Assembly: GCA_934045905.1 (NCBI GenBank)
Contig: OW203770.1
Span: 3,596,001 to 3,660,000 of the forward strand
Direction: 5' to 3'
Source: Leuctra nigra
Taxonomy: Eukaryota > Arthropoda > Insecta > Plecoptera > Leuctridae
DNA length: 64,000 nucleotides
Shown: in pieces, positions 46,840-57,552 of the stretch
Layout: each line of letters opens with the position of its first letter
Position numbering within the stretch: position 1 is the first letter of the stretch
Notes under the pieces: generated by a model
The model's input: the letters and a program-made list of their open reading frames with translations, nothing else
What the model was told of the DNA's origin: nothing
Database searches by the model: none
Position numbers and translations under genes: made by a program

Positions 46840-47890
46840 ACTATGTCGAAGTCTATGACTTAGCAATCTTCGTCAAGTCATCCAAACTAAGTTCTGCTGA
46901 ACAGCAAATCCAGTTGACCGTCAACCGTCTCATACGCTGGGCCGATGACAACGGTTTCCGGTTTTCAGCCAGCAAAACGAACTGTATAAACTTTCATCGC
47001 CTGAGAGGCTTGCATTCCAAGCCCACCGTGATGATGGCAGGTGCAGCAATACCCTGTGTTGGTACCGTCAGGTTCTTCGGCCTCAACTTCGACAGCAAGC
47101 TGAGTTGGAAACCCCATCTACAACAACTTAAGGTCAAATGCATGAAAAATACTAACATATTGAGAGTGCTGAGCGGTACATCGTGGGGCGCTGACCGAAC
47201 CGTGATGCTCAGGTTGTACAGAGCATTCATTCGGTCACGCCTTGATTACGGCAGCATCGTTTACTCCTCCGCAAGACCGACCATTCTAAATTCGATAGAT
47301 CCTGTGCACAACGCGGGCATCACGCTGGCAATAGGAGCTTTTCGTTCGAGCCCGGTGACCAGCCTGTACTGCGAGTCCGGAGAGCCACCACTGGATATCA
47401 GGCGAAGATATCTCCTCTGCTGCTACGTGTCGAAGCTTAAAGCTATGACAACGCATCCAACAAACGGCACTATCTTCCGCCCTGCATATGAGTTAACATA
47501 CTCGAACAGGCCAACGGTCACGAGACCTGTTGCTATAAGGTGGAGCGAGCTGCTTCAAAACACTGACTTCACTCTGCCTACCATCCAGCAGATTGGATTC
47601 AGCGAAGTAGCTCGACTGTGCCCAGACCTAAGTGCCTTCTGCACCTGACACAGTTCCCAAAGACAACGACTCCACCTGCGATGCACCAGCAAATGTTTTT
47701 ATCTCTTCTTGACACCTACCCTGACTATGCGATAGTGTATACTGACGGCTCTAAGCTTGACGACGCTGTTGGATGTGCGTACGTACTCGGTGGCACGCAA
47801 GTGAGTTTCAAGCTAAACTCACTTTGCAGCGTGTTTACATCAGAGATGTATGCCATCCAAAGGAATGGCATTGACAAAAGGAAATTTTAA
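46840..47890 (+). pseudogene. Decayed LINE fragment (RT 3' part plus RNase H start)
   Basis: It begins about 35 bases after the receptor stop, at the RT catalytic box, which reads YVEVYDLAIF where YVDDLAIF is expected, a disrupted motif. An open frame to 47648 gives RT thumb sequence (RWADDNGFRFSASKT, FGLNFDSKLSWKPHL). A frameshift near 47630 moves into the second frame, with IVYTDGSKLDDAVGCAYV and SVFTSEMYAIQR, the first motifs of RNase H; it ends truncated at 47890. RNase H places it in the I/R1/LOA group, different from the 5604 LINE. Confidence 0.85.
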
Positions 47891-48180
47891 TATTTATTAA
47901 CACTCAAACAAAAGTTTTCTGTACAATGTTAATAACTTTGAAGAACGACAGATTGATTAGTCTGTAAATTGTCATAAAACGGCATCCCAGATAGGAACAC
48001 CTTTTCATTGAACGGAAGAGGACAGGAGTCATAGACTTCTTAACATTTAAGAAATATATCAGAACTATATTAACTGGGTGCGAGTGCTTTGCACTAAGAA
48101 TTATTATTTTAATAGTGTTGTAATATTTTTCATGATTTCATTTTTAATCAAAATATTACTCAGAATATTGACTAAATCCG
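47891..48180. other. Intergenic stretch with likely lectin poly(A) signal
   Basis: On the minus strand AATAAA occurs at about 47891-47896, a plausible end for the lectin gene transcript. No other feature is seen. Confidence 0.4.
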
Positions 48181-48181
48181 A

Positions 48182-48393
48182 CTATTTGATGATTGGCAGA
48201 GTGCTGTTAGAGTCGTTATATTCACAGAAGAACGGCCACGTATATTCTTCCTTCACTGTAACGTATCCGTATCTGAGTGGAGGTAATGGATTCTGCCAGT
48301 TGTATCCACCATAAGGAGCAGTGGTGTAATTCCCGGCTGGTTCGTAACCATTGTTAAACCAGCGGGAATACCCGGTCTCGCTCAGGGGAACTC
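48182..48393 (-). CDS. Secreted C-type lectin-like protein, exon 3
   Basis: Acceptor TGTGCTTGCAG on the minus strand; 212 bases to the stop at 48182. It encodes (G)VPLSETGYSRWFNNGYEPAG, YGGYNWQ, VTVKEEYTWPFFCEYN and a short tail. Continuing from exon 2 it gives ENWRTVEG-VPLSETGYSRW, the central C-type lectin motif. The Ca-binding EPN-type triplet is replaced by YEPAGN, the WND motif is missing, and only one of the usual last two cysteines is present. Sugar binding, if any, is non-canonical. Confidence 0.85.
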
Positions 48394-48420
48394 CTGCAAG
48401 CACAAAGGTACATTTGTTAA

Positions 48421-48817
48421 GAGGCAAACGGAAGCGAACGGGAATAGCACGGTTCGTCAGAGCGTTTTTTTGAAATTGTGTCTTCCCACTTAATAATTTT
48501 AAAAAATCAGATAGTAACGACCCATTACAGCATAATATACTAAATAATGCCGCACATTGGAGTTTATTACTACCTCTGGTGCGACCTCAAAGTGTTACAT
48601 ACGATATTTTTAATAAAATAATCGAAAAAAATCGTATTTAACACTTTGAGGTCAGACCAGAGGTCATAATGAACTCCAGTGTGCGGCATTATTTAGTATA
48701 TTAGGCTGTTATGGGTCGTTACTATCTGATTTTTTTTTAAATATTTAAGTGGGAAGACACAATTTCAAAAAAACGCTCTGACGAACCGTGCGATTCCCGC
48801 TCGCTTCCGTTTGCCTC
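48421..48817. mobile_element. 397-bp TTAA-flanked fold-back, copy 1 (lectin intron 2)
   Basis: GAGGCAAACGGAAGCGAACG and its complement close the element; TTAA lies at 48417-48420 and 48818-48821. It is nearly a perfect palindrome, with GACCTCAAAGTGTTA and TAACACTTTGAGGTC near the centre. The partner at 51170-51566 has the same length. Confidence 0.88.
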
Positions 48818-48823
48818 TTAATA

Positions 48824-49371
48824 CCCCGTTCTCACTACAGTCTCAACCGCGGTTGACTTCAACTGCAGTTCAAATAAAAATGGCGTTGATCTGTGTTGAT
48901 CTACCAAATTTGACACTTGCGTTCACACACAGAATCAAGCTCAACTGCAATTGAACCCTGTAATCTACGCAACCCGCCTGACAACCAGCTGTTTTTGAAC
49001 AATAAACAACATGGCGCTCACCGAAAGTGAAAGTATTTATTTATTTGCTTTGAAGCAAATTATCAACGCCAATATAATCAACAAATTACTAAGTAAACAC
49101 AGGAGTAAACTTACAATACCTACGGGAATGTCGGCAATGACGAAAATGTCAGGTAGGACTAGGTTAGCTGTCAAATGTCCAAAGATTTTATAGTGGTGCG
49201 CGCATATTTCCTGTGAACTGCTTTGGCTAACTGCAGTTCAGATCTCAACTGAGTTGTAGAAACACGATCGAGTTTTCGATCGCGGTTGAACTCGATTGTG
49301 TTGCGTTCACACTGATGTTCAACTGCGATTGAGATTCTCAACTGCGGTTGAAACTTGTAGTGGGAACGGGG
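48824..49371. mobile_element. TA-flanked TIR element with CAACTGC/GCAGTTG palindromes
   Basis: CCCCGTTCTCACTACAG at the left is mirrored by CTTGTAGTGGGAACGGGG at the right, with TA at 48822-48823 and 49372-49373. Subterminal zones repeat TCAACTGCGGTTGA-like palindromes at least six times. It starts two bases from the end of the preceding TTAA element. A 60-codon open frame at 49011 has no recognisable product. Confidence 0.75.
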
Positions 49372-49559
49372 TATAAGGTGATACTAGCGCTCGGCCGTTT
49401 TAGAAAATTGATAGAGAAATATTGTTTCATAAATGAGTGTAACTTTTACAGGATGTTCACATGATCAGTCTGATTGTATATCAGTAGCACTTTTTAATTT
49501 TTGCTTATTGCATCGTTAAGGCGCCGGTTATTCAATAAAACCGCGCAAAACTCTGAAAT

Positions 49560-49857
49560 TTGCGATACGATTGGAGACTAAACCCTTGAACCAATTGATC
49601 TCAAATTTTAATCGTGATTAGATAAAAGACAAACTTAGGGTTATCCCTTGGCACATTTTTGAAATTTTATTTTATACGGCGCCCAGGGAGATAACAAAAT
49701 AGCAAATTTTTTACCAAAAATCCACCAATTATAACTAATAAACGAAACAAAAAATTAAAAATGTACCAAGGGATAACCCTAAGTTTGTCTTTTATGTAAT
49801 CACGATTAAAATTTCAAATAATTTGGTCTACCCATTTCGTCTCCAATCGTATCGCAA
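49560..49857. mobile_element. Fold-back MITE (GATACGATTGGAGA family), fullest copy
   Basis: GCGATACGATTGGAGAC pairs with GTCTCCAATCGTATCGC; AAACTTAGGGTTATCCCTTG pairs with its complement at 49765-49785. Outer sequence with GCAAGCGCGAGCGATTTTGC on the minus strand (49870-49905) links it to the 45672 element. Confidence 0.75.
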
Positions 49858-50105
49858 AATGTGTCTACAAAAAGCAGCAAAATCGCTCGCGCTTGCAGCA
49901 CCTTAAGGCCGGTCATATTTTTCTCCCGCCATCGGTCGGTTTGGAGTGGTTTTAGATCGAAATACAAAATAAAATTTTCCCTATTTAGCAAACGGTTATG
50001 AATATCGAAACAGCAATACTTTGGTGACATTGACGTAGACTTAAGTGTTTACTTATAGGTATACATTTTCATCGCTTACTGTCATAACTTAGCAGCATTT
50101 GTCGG

Positions 50106-50157
50106 GCACGAAAACGCTCCGTGCGAGCGACTGACAGGCGACGGAGCGTTTTCGTGC
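50106..50157. repeat. 16-bp-stem hairpin
   Basis: GCACGAAAACGCTCCG and CGGAGCGTTTTCGTGC pair across a 20-base loop. A TIR MITE follows at 50197-50366 (AGTCCACACGACACATC and its near-complement GTGTCGTGTGTACTGGAC). Confidence 0.7.
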
Positions 50158-50475
50158 TTTACAATTTCAAAAAAGTCTCTGGAACGCAAGACTTAAGCCC
50201 AGTCCACACGACACATCCACCTCGAACATTGGATGTGACCTTGGATTTTAAAACCCATCTCTATAATGTTATTTCACGCGCATACACATCGCGCATGTGT
50301 GGCCGTGAAGAATTTGACATTAAAATCCACGCATCTTATTCGACTGAATGTGTCGTGTGTACTGGACATTATGCAATTAAAACCACTGTCATTGTCATTA
50401 GATGCAAATTATTTGATTTCCAAACATTGAAATTTTTTTAAATATTCCATTAAAATCCTAAACATCCTCACACAC

Positions 50476-50720
50476 CTTCGACAGTCCTCCAGTTCTCGTC
50501 ATCTCCTCCAAGTCTATGGATCCCGGCGAAGAAGAAAGTGCCGCTGTCAAATCCAGGCGGCAGGTCGAACGTCTCCATCAGAATGTCCGCTTCCTCCTGT
50601 GAGTTGAGAATCACGAGATGCGTTCCTTCATCGAGACAGAACCGCTCCGCTTCGCTCCAGAGCACCCGATCCTCGGAGTACTTGTAGTAGCCGAATCCCG
50701 GGATCAGAATGTACCCGGGC
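50476..50720 (-). CDS. Secreted C-type lectin-like protein, exon 2
   Basis: Acceptor CGTTGCAG and donor GTGTGTGAG on the minus strand; 245 bases, phase 2 in and 1 out. It encodes PGYILIPGFGYYKYS, LWSEAERFCLDEGTHLVILN, SQEEADILMETF, GTFFFAGIHRLGGDDENW and RTVEG. The A-E-R-F-C...GTHLVILNS..E segment is the first helix and strand of the C-type lectin fold, and F-FAGIHR...W matches the W-I-G-L core. It has one cysteine pairing with the C-terminal one, fewer than the usual four. Confidence 0.87.
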
Positions 50721-50923
50721 CTGCAACGATCATCAAGGTAGAGACTTGCAACAGCGAGGACATGCTCCACGTTCACTCTAGCTCGGCGGTCAGTAACGCG
50801 AAGGAGGCCGCATTATAGGGTAGTACTCACCCCCCACCCAAAACACCCCTACGTGGTTAATACTTGATGACCTTGACTTATACGGGACGAGAAACATGAC
50901 CTCCGCATAAGGCTAAATTATCT

Positions 50924-51028
50924 ATGGTCGATGACTGGCAGAGATGAACCCTCTCTGGCATGGGCCGGCCTATACCTGGCAATGCTAAACAGGGTTCATC
51001 TTTGCCTGTCACCGACCATAGATAAGTC
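50924..51028. repeat. Inverted repeat in lectin intron 1
   Basis: TCTATGGTCGATGACTGGCA and AGATGAACCCT on the left are mirrored by AGGGTTCATCT, TGCCTGTCACCGACCATAGA on the right. Probably a short MITE. Confidence 0.6.
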
Positions 51029-51169
51029 ACAACACTGCTTGCGTTGCAGGGAACCGCAATATGAAGTACGGCCACTGTATTATTGTCTAAATGTAATGCA
51101 ACGTAATGAGTGTCAACCCTTTGTATACATTTTTTAATATAGAATGATCACCACGTTATCCAATCTTAA

Positions 51170-51566
51170 GAGGCAAACGGAAGCGAACGGGAATCGCACG
51201 GTTCGTCAGAGCGTTTTTGTGAAATTGTGTCTTCCCACTTAATAATTTTAAAAAATCAGATAGTAACGACCCATTACAGCCTAAATGACTAAATAATGCC
51301 GCACACTGGAGTTCATTATGACCTCTGGTGCGACCTCAAAGTGTTAAATACGATATTTTTTATAAAATAATCGAAAATAATCGTATTTAACACTTTGAGG
51401 TCAGACCAGACGTCATAATGAACTCCAGTGTGCGGCATTATTTAGCATATTAGGCTGTTATGGGTCGTTACTTTCTGATTTTTTTTTAAATATTTAAGTG
51501 GGAAGACACAATTTCAAAAAAACGCTCTGACGAACCGTGCGATTCCCGCTCGCTTCCGTTTGCCTC
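51170..51566. mobile_element. 397-bp TTAA-flanked fold-back, copy 2 (lectin intron 1)
   Basis: Same ends and length as the 48421 copy, with TTAA at 51166-51169 and 51567-51570. The two lie in the two introns of one gene and differ at only a small number of sites by eye. Confidence 0.88.
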
Positions 51567-51713
51567 TTAAGTAGTTATGTTACGTCATCAAAATTTAGAT
51601 ATGAAACATATGTAAGCCTTATCTATGTTTTTCATTCTTGATTAATTTATAGAAAAATAAAACTCTTGACACTGCTTTAGTATTTGGTGATTCTAATCTT
51701 CATTTTTACTTAC

Positions 51714-51817
51714 GCCGTTGGACCTTCTTTGTCCGGAGCTCCCAACTCTCCAATGACGTCATCCGTTGCCATGGCAACGGCCAGGACACACAACACTGTG
51801 AGCATGCGCAGGAACAT
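51714..51817 (-). CDS. Secreted C-type lectin-like protein, exon 1 (signal peptide)
   Basis: ATG at 51817, donor GTAAGT after 51714, 34 codons plus two bases. It encodes MFLRMLTVLCVLAVAMA, a clean signal peptide, then DDVIGELGAPDKEGPT. Phase fits exon 2, giving a 186-residue secreted protein. Secreted single-domain lectins act in insect haemolymph or saliva in pattern recognition; which applies here is unknown. The coding bases include the palindrome GTTGCCATGGCAAC. Confidence 0.82.
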
Positions 51818-52728
51818 TCTAGACAACAACACAAAGTTAATCAGATCTCCAGGAATAGACCAATTCAGAAATTATCTGGATAGCTCTGGATTCTAATGAA
51901 TTTCACATGCAGTATGATTATCCAAGTGTGTATTCATATTGTAACACATTGTTGTAAAACACAAATAGATATATGGAAAACCAAACTGAATGTGAATTTA
52001 TCTAGAAACCAGAGCCACCCAGATATTTTCTGATTTGGTCTATTAGATGTGTGTTTATTCTTGATATGTTTAATAATAAAGTCTGAGTTGCAAATATCAT
52101 ACTTTAAGGTTAAAAATTCTAACGTATAGCTATCCTACAATCCCTTGGCAACTTTCCCACCCAAATAATAAATGCATAGTATATTTTCGTAACGTATTAC
52201 GTTACGAAAATATTTTAATTTTGTTATAAAAAAGAAAAATACTATTATTTAGTTGAAATGGTTATACATACGAAATGTTAAAAATTTGGAACAAATCCCA
52301 CTGTTCTTGAAAGTTATAGCAATTAATTTGCTATTGTTGGCATCTAACCGAACTACGTTTTTTCTAATAAGGCTGCAAATTCGTAAATTAAGTGAAAATA
52401 ATAGTCATACTACCACTGCAAAATATGTACAAATGATCGGACGATTATATTTTTTCAGCCAATCAGGAGAAATTTATTTTAATCATAACCATTCAACGAA
52501 TTACTAAACTGTACGACGGTCTCAAATTTTTGAATATTTTCGTTGTGCGTAAAATGCACATAGATCGGAAAAAGATAATGTGACATGTGTCGTAAAACCA
52601 AAAGTACCGAATGGAGACGCTCGCTTAATAAGATCACCTTTTCAACCTCGTATCTGGTATTAGTCAAGTCCGAATTATTATGTCTACGATTTCGAGTTAT
52701 TACCGTATATTTTTGTTTCATTCCAGAC

Positions 52729-53124
52729 GGCTGGGTAGTGAGTTTGACCTTGAAGAGTTTTTTAATCGATTTTTATTAATATATTTTACCAATGTAATTG
52801 TTAATAAAATAAGGCTTTGTACGAGTATTCAGAACAGTTCAATGAAAATAATTTCTTAGCTTGGAATGGTTTATTATTTTTATTTTGTCCTACAGACGTT
52901 TAGTGCCTGAAATCCTGAAAAGCGGATTTGATTTTGCCTTGCATAAATTAATGTATTGTTGCTTATTTCATTTATTTCATGATTGTTTGATTTACCTATT
53001 CTTGATTATCCTTTGTTTATTGTTTATTATTTTATATAGCTGGTAGTGGGGCACTTGTGTTACGGGGCATGCCCTAATCCCACTACCAGCAAAACACTAT
53101 GTAAGAGTAGTTGTTTTGCAAATA

Positions 53125-53155
<31 letters not shown>

Positions 53156-53347
53156 TTAGTTAAAATATGGCACTAAACATCTGTAGGACAATATAAAAAT
53201 AATCACCCATTCCAAACTAATAAATAAATTTTATTAATCTGTTCTGAAAACTCGTGCAAAGTCTTATTTTATTAGCAATTACATTGGTAAAAGATATTGA
53301 TAAAAATCTAATAAAATTATCTTCAAGGCCACGCTCACTACTCAGCC
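52729..53347. mobile_element. Fold-back MITE (GGCTGAGTAGTGAG family), copy 3, interrupted
   Basis: GACGGCTGGGTAGTGAG at the left and CTCACTACTCAGCCC at the right match the 38577/39021 family. A LINE 3' end is inserted in its centre at about 52912-53155. Confidence 0.8.
52912..53155 (+). mobile_element. 3' end of a LINE with stem-loop and (AAT)n tail
   Basis: GCTGGTAGTGGG and CCCACTACCAGC form a 12-bp stem (about 53039-53090), followed by (AAT)n at 53125-53155. The architecture equals that of the 5604 LINE tail but the sequence differs, indicating another CR1/L2-like family, severely 5'-truncated. Confidence 0.7.
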
Positions 53348-53349
53348 CT

Positions 53350-53985
53350 CTTTAGACCATCTGTCATGTATTCTAAGATCATCTCTGAAATCTTTACAAA
53401 ATGTCTTCGTCGATATTGAATGTTATTCTTACCTTCTATTGTTTCGTGTCCAGACAGAGAGTGATAACACCGTAATGGTTAATCTTTAAGTACTCGGTGT
53501 CATTATAGTTATCTTCCATTGAGAGAAGCACTCATCTACTGCTTATCAGTGGATGTTTTGGTGTATTCATTGTACAAGTACTATACAAGCACTTTCAAGT
53601 GCACTTGTTCTTTCAATGAATCAACAGCTGATTTAGATAATTTCGTATGTTGTTTTGCAAGCTGTCAATGTCATGCTGAGACAGCTGAATCAGTTTAGTC
53701 GGATCACGCCGGTGGCTGACATAATGTAGTTTTTGATCATAGGTAGTACAGGACCCCTATTCCCGAATAAAGTGAAGAGTGATTATATGAAAATAATAGT
53801 AAGTAATCGGTATCAGCCAATAGAATCCAAGCCTGCTGGGTTGATAACAATTTTATCACCTTATTGTTTCTCATATTCATTCTTAGGGGTCCACTGGAAT
53901 CGACTATGGGTGCTCTGGGGCTCAAATACCACTAGGCTGGATTCACAAAAATATTATATGCTAATACCAGTTATGGGGTGGAATT
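53350..53985. other. Spacer without recognisable gene
   Basis: AT-rich; no supported feature. Confidence 0.5.
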
Positions 53986-53988
53986 ACA

Positions 53989-55080
53989 CTAGGAAAACGC
54001 TCAGTGTAACGCGTTGATGAGCGAGCACAGAACATGCAACATCCCCATAGTAACGATGCACGACACGGCACAAGACGATTTTCTCTGCAATTTTTCAATC
54101 TCCATAATACTCTGAATGAATAACAGATCCATTGTGTCGTGAAGTCTTACCTACATACCTTCTCCAGAAATCTCTTGTGACATCCTATACTAAACTCGTA
54201 AAATTACAATTAATACTTGACTGATTCGGCTAACAATATGTAAAATTTAATATTAAGTTGGTCTTGATCACCATGCAAAATTTGAACTTAATGTGAACAT
54301 TTTTATTGTCGACCAATCAGAAGACATTATTTAAACTTAAACCAATTAGAGGATTTGGCCTTCGTACTGCATCCGATTTTATGCGCTAGCTCAAAAATGC
54401 TTTCATTTTACTGTACATTGTGGATAGCTTGGCTGCTCTACAGGCCTTGCCTTGGAACAGAAGCTTAAAGAAGGCAGGGATGACAATTTAGTATACATTT
54501 TTCAAGATTATGGAATAAAATGACCTTAAAATGACAAAACTTTTGAAAATAACGACAGATTAGACTGAAAATTGGCAAAAATATCTAAATTGTTGGTACC
54601 TATGACTACGCGAAGTTTTAAGTTGATCGGTCAATCTGTTCTAAATAAATAATAAATAATAAATAATATATAAATATATAAAAAAATAATAAATAAGTTT
54701 ACGTACAAGTTCAAAGAATTGTCTTGTTTATGTTCTAGTTTAAATGTCAAAAATCACATGAAAAATGGTTTTAAATTAGAACCAATAGGAGGATTTGGCT
54801 GAAACTTTTTATGATTGGGTACAATGTTAGTTGCATTTTTTTGCTAAATTTCAAATTGATCGAAGCATCCAATCGAAAGATAATTTTTTTAAATTTGAAC
54901 CAATCACGGGAGCCCGTTCAAAAACGATCCCAGGGACCGCATAGAGTACGTTAGTATGTGTACAAAATTTCAGATCGATTGCTTGAGCGGTTTGACCTGG
55001 GCTGTGACCACAAAAAAAAAAAAAACACACACAGAGCAAGTGCGATAAGAGTACCGTGGTGACGCTCGCTACGCTTGCTC
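53989..55080 (-). mobile_element. Non-autonomous Helitron, about 1.1 kb
   Basis: The 3' end at 53989 (ACTAGGAAAACGCTCAGTG on the plus strand) and the family blocks AAGTTTTAAGTTGATCGGTC, AAAATTTCAGATCGATTG, poly-A, CACACACAGAG and GACGCTCGCTACGCTTGCTC are in the same order as in 36505-40405. This is the most complete uninterrupted copy. AAATAAT microsatellite at 54645-54690. Confidence 0.75.
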
Positions 55081-55285
55081 AATAAAATGAGAACTATTTT
55101 GTCACGGTGACAAGCTTCTCATCTCAATGTTATTCTCAGCCTTCTAGGGTCTTGTAACCGTGATAAGTAAGTTATCATTTTATGTGATCGCACCCATGAT
55201 TTCAGACATTTTAACAAGAGGACACCGAAACTTAGGGTGGGCACATCAAATTGTGCAAAGCGGTATTATAGTAAAATCATCCAGG

Positions 55286-55432
55286 GGGCTTATTCTCGAA
55301 AAAGTTATCACGTCATAACTCCCAAGTTATGATTCATAAGGAGGTTTGCAGTCCTATCTCTCACCATGTTAATATTATGACTTTTTTATGGTTCATAACT
55401 TATGACGTGATAACTTTTTCGAGAATAAGCCC
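55286..55432. mobile_element. 147-bp MITE with 5-bp target duplication
   Basis: GGGCTTATTCTCGAAAAAGT and its complement close the element over about 33 bp; CCAGG is duplicated at 55281-55285 and 55433-55437. The ends resemble Harbinger-like insect MITEs, though their usual duplication is 3 bp. Confidence 0.8.
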
Positions 55433-55439
55433 CCAGGAC

Positions 55440-56528
55440 TCGCTGAAATAAGGTAAAGCATTTCCACACTCAAAAAACAAAAAACAAAAATAAAAAGGTG
55501 CCTGGATGGAGGGTCTCCTACCCTATAGTTTACCCATAGTTGAATTTGTATATAAGGGACAAATATGTATACGCAATAAAACACAGTTTTCAACGATTAT
55601 TTACATTTTAATAAATTCCAATAACTTAGTGTTGTCATTTAACTTCACCTTAAAACTCTTCAGGGGGCACTGATTGGTCCAACGGGGTGTTTCCCCCCTT
55701 GGATATGCCTGAAATTATCACTTTCTATAATACGAATTACATTTTGATTTAATTCCAAAAACACAATGTTAAATTAAAAATAAATGAAAAGTTAAGGAGA
55801 TGGCCTCGGGCGAAAGTTTTCCTACAAATCATTTTCCTCAGAGACCTCAGAGAAGACCGGAAGTCAATATTCGCGAATTTGCGTTGCACTCTTTTGAAAT
55901 CATTATATCAATTAACATTTTCTCTATCAATTGTCATTTGACTTGTTGCCAACAAAACAGAACATATAAGTATTCAATTACTCAATGGATCATGTCACCA
56001 TAAGAAATTTGATTTAATTATGGCAGTATTACTGGCTTTTGACATCACCTCAAGAATCATTGTAGTTGACTTCTGCCCTTGTACTTCTGATTTACAGACT
56101 TAAAGTAAAGGGACAGATGCATTTAGTAAATAAGTAATACGTAGGTAATCATTATCTTCCTTTCCTTAATTTATTTCATACTACAACTGTATTTAAAACA
56201 CGATTTAACTTTAAATACATTGCTCGTCCCACAACCAAATATTATACAATATTGAGGGATGATACCATAGCAACCAGGGCGACAAATGTACAAATTGTAA
56301 GTATAATTCAAAACTGTCAACTCCGATGATTGCATTTAAACTGTTGTTGCATGCTTCTTATAACTTGACATTTCATAATAACAAGTATAGGTTCACTCTG
56401 TTGAACCATGATAGGACCAACTTTAGTTTAATATTAAAAGCGTCAGGCAATGGTAAAGAAATTACAACCAATGAGATTCACTGAATTTTGAATTGATCCA
56501 TTCCATTGAGAGTTAAATTTTAACTAAG
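55440..56528. other. Spacer without recognisable gene
   Basis: AT-rich; short open frames unsupported. Confidence 0.5.
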
Positions 56529-56537
56529 CCCTATCCT

Positions 56538-56961
56538 CAAGGGCGTATCCAGGATGAAATTTCGGGGAGGGGGGGGGGGGGGGCGGACATGACTAATATT
56601 TTGAAAAATCACAGTGTAAAACAGGGGGTTCGGGGGCGCAGCCCCCTAGAAAATTTTGGATCAAGGTCATTAATTTTGGTGCAATTTTGAATCGCAGTGT
56701 ATAGCTATTTTGGGAAATCATAAATTACAAAATATCCAAATTAGTCTAAGAGGTTTCAGAATAGGTAAATTTATAAAACTCATAAGAATATGCAGAATTT
56801 TTTGGAATTTTAACTAAATTTTAAAAATTTTGGAACGTTTTTGACATGATTTGTGTATTTTTTTTTCACATATTATTTTAAATGTGCTTATTTTCTTAGA
56901 TGAAATCCTGATTTCAGGGAGGGGGCATAGTCCCCTCGGCCCACCCCTGAATACGCCTTTG
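56538..56961. mobile_element. Non-autonomous hAT-like element, 424 bp
   Basis: The ends CAAGGGCGTATCCAGG and (complement) CAAAGGCGTATTCAGG; target duplications CCTATCCT (56530-56537) and CCTATTCT (56962-56969), 7 of 8 identical. G run at 56566-56583. It shares interior words with 12275-12722 (GCAATTTTGAATCGCA, AATTTTGGATCAAGGTCATT in inverted sense). Confidence 0.85.
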
Positions 56962-57189
56962 CCTATTCTATAACTTTCAAATTCCCGATTCTGCTAGAAT
57001 ACATTCCAGCATTCGATTCCCGATTTGATGAGCTATAAAAATTTAAAGATATATAAAATGACAATTAAATTTTTTCTCGAGTGACAATGTTCTCATCTAA
57101 ATGTTATTCACGGCCACTCGGATGCGATGAAAAGATTGTCACGCGAGAACATTTACATGATCGTAGCAATGGAGTCGGTCCTATACACA

Positions 57190-57311
57190 GGGGGGCCTAT
57201 TCCATAACGAAAACGAAATCATTCCGGCCTGGAATCATTTTACGCCATAAGAATAACATCGATCTGAAATGATTCCGGAAGTATTTCGATTTCGTTATAG
57301 AATACTCCCCC
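57190..57311. mobile_element. MITE in the fucosyltransferase 3' UTR
   Basis: GGGGGCCTATTCCATAACGA pairs with TCGTTATAGAATACTCCCCC; CGAAATCATTCC and GGAATCATTT/AAATGATTCC also pair. It ends ten bases downstream of the stop codon on the minus strand, so it forms part of the transcript 3' UTR. Confidence 0.7.
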
Positions 57312-57320
57312 AGCTCTAGA

Positions 57321-57552
57321 TCATCTCATGAACTTCCAGTGCTTCAAGGCCGCCAGATTGGACGTGTGATCGTCGAACTCCCTGAGATCGTAGACGATGG
57401 TTTCTCCGCCAGCGAACATCGAGATCCACTCTCCGAACGTGCCGTAGTCGATGATGGTGTGGTTGCATGCGGACACTGTTGCCATGTCCTCGGCGGCCGT
57501 GCCTTGGACGAGGACGACGTCATCGGTTTCCCCGGTCAGGTGGAGGCGACAC
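57321..57552 (-). CDS. GT11 fucosyltransferase, last exon
   Basis: Minus strand; acceptor GGTATTCCAG at 57552, stop at 57321. Codons after the split Trp: CRLHLTGETDDVVLVQG, TAAEDMATVSACNHTIID, YGTFGEWISMFAGG, ETIVYDLREFDDHTS and a short tail ending KFMR. The C-N-H-T-I-x-x-Y-G-T-F-G-x-W...L/F-A-G-G motif is the family GT11 (alpha-1,2-fucosyltransferase type) C-terminal donor-binding signature. Its 5' part and acceptor are duplicated twice upstream (57566-57860). Confidence 0.88.

Noticed and set aside
49011..49193. 60-codon ORF starting MALTESESIYLF
   Set aside because: It lies inside a TIR element, matches no family I know and has no partner exon.
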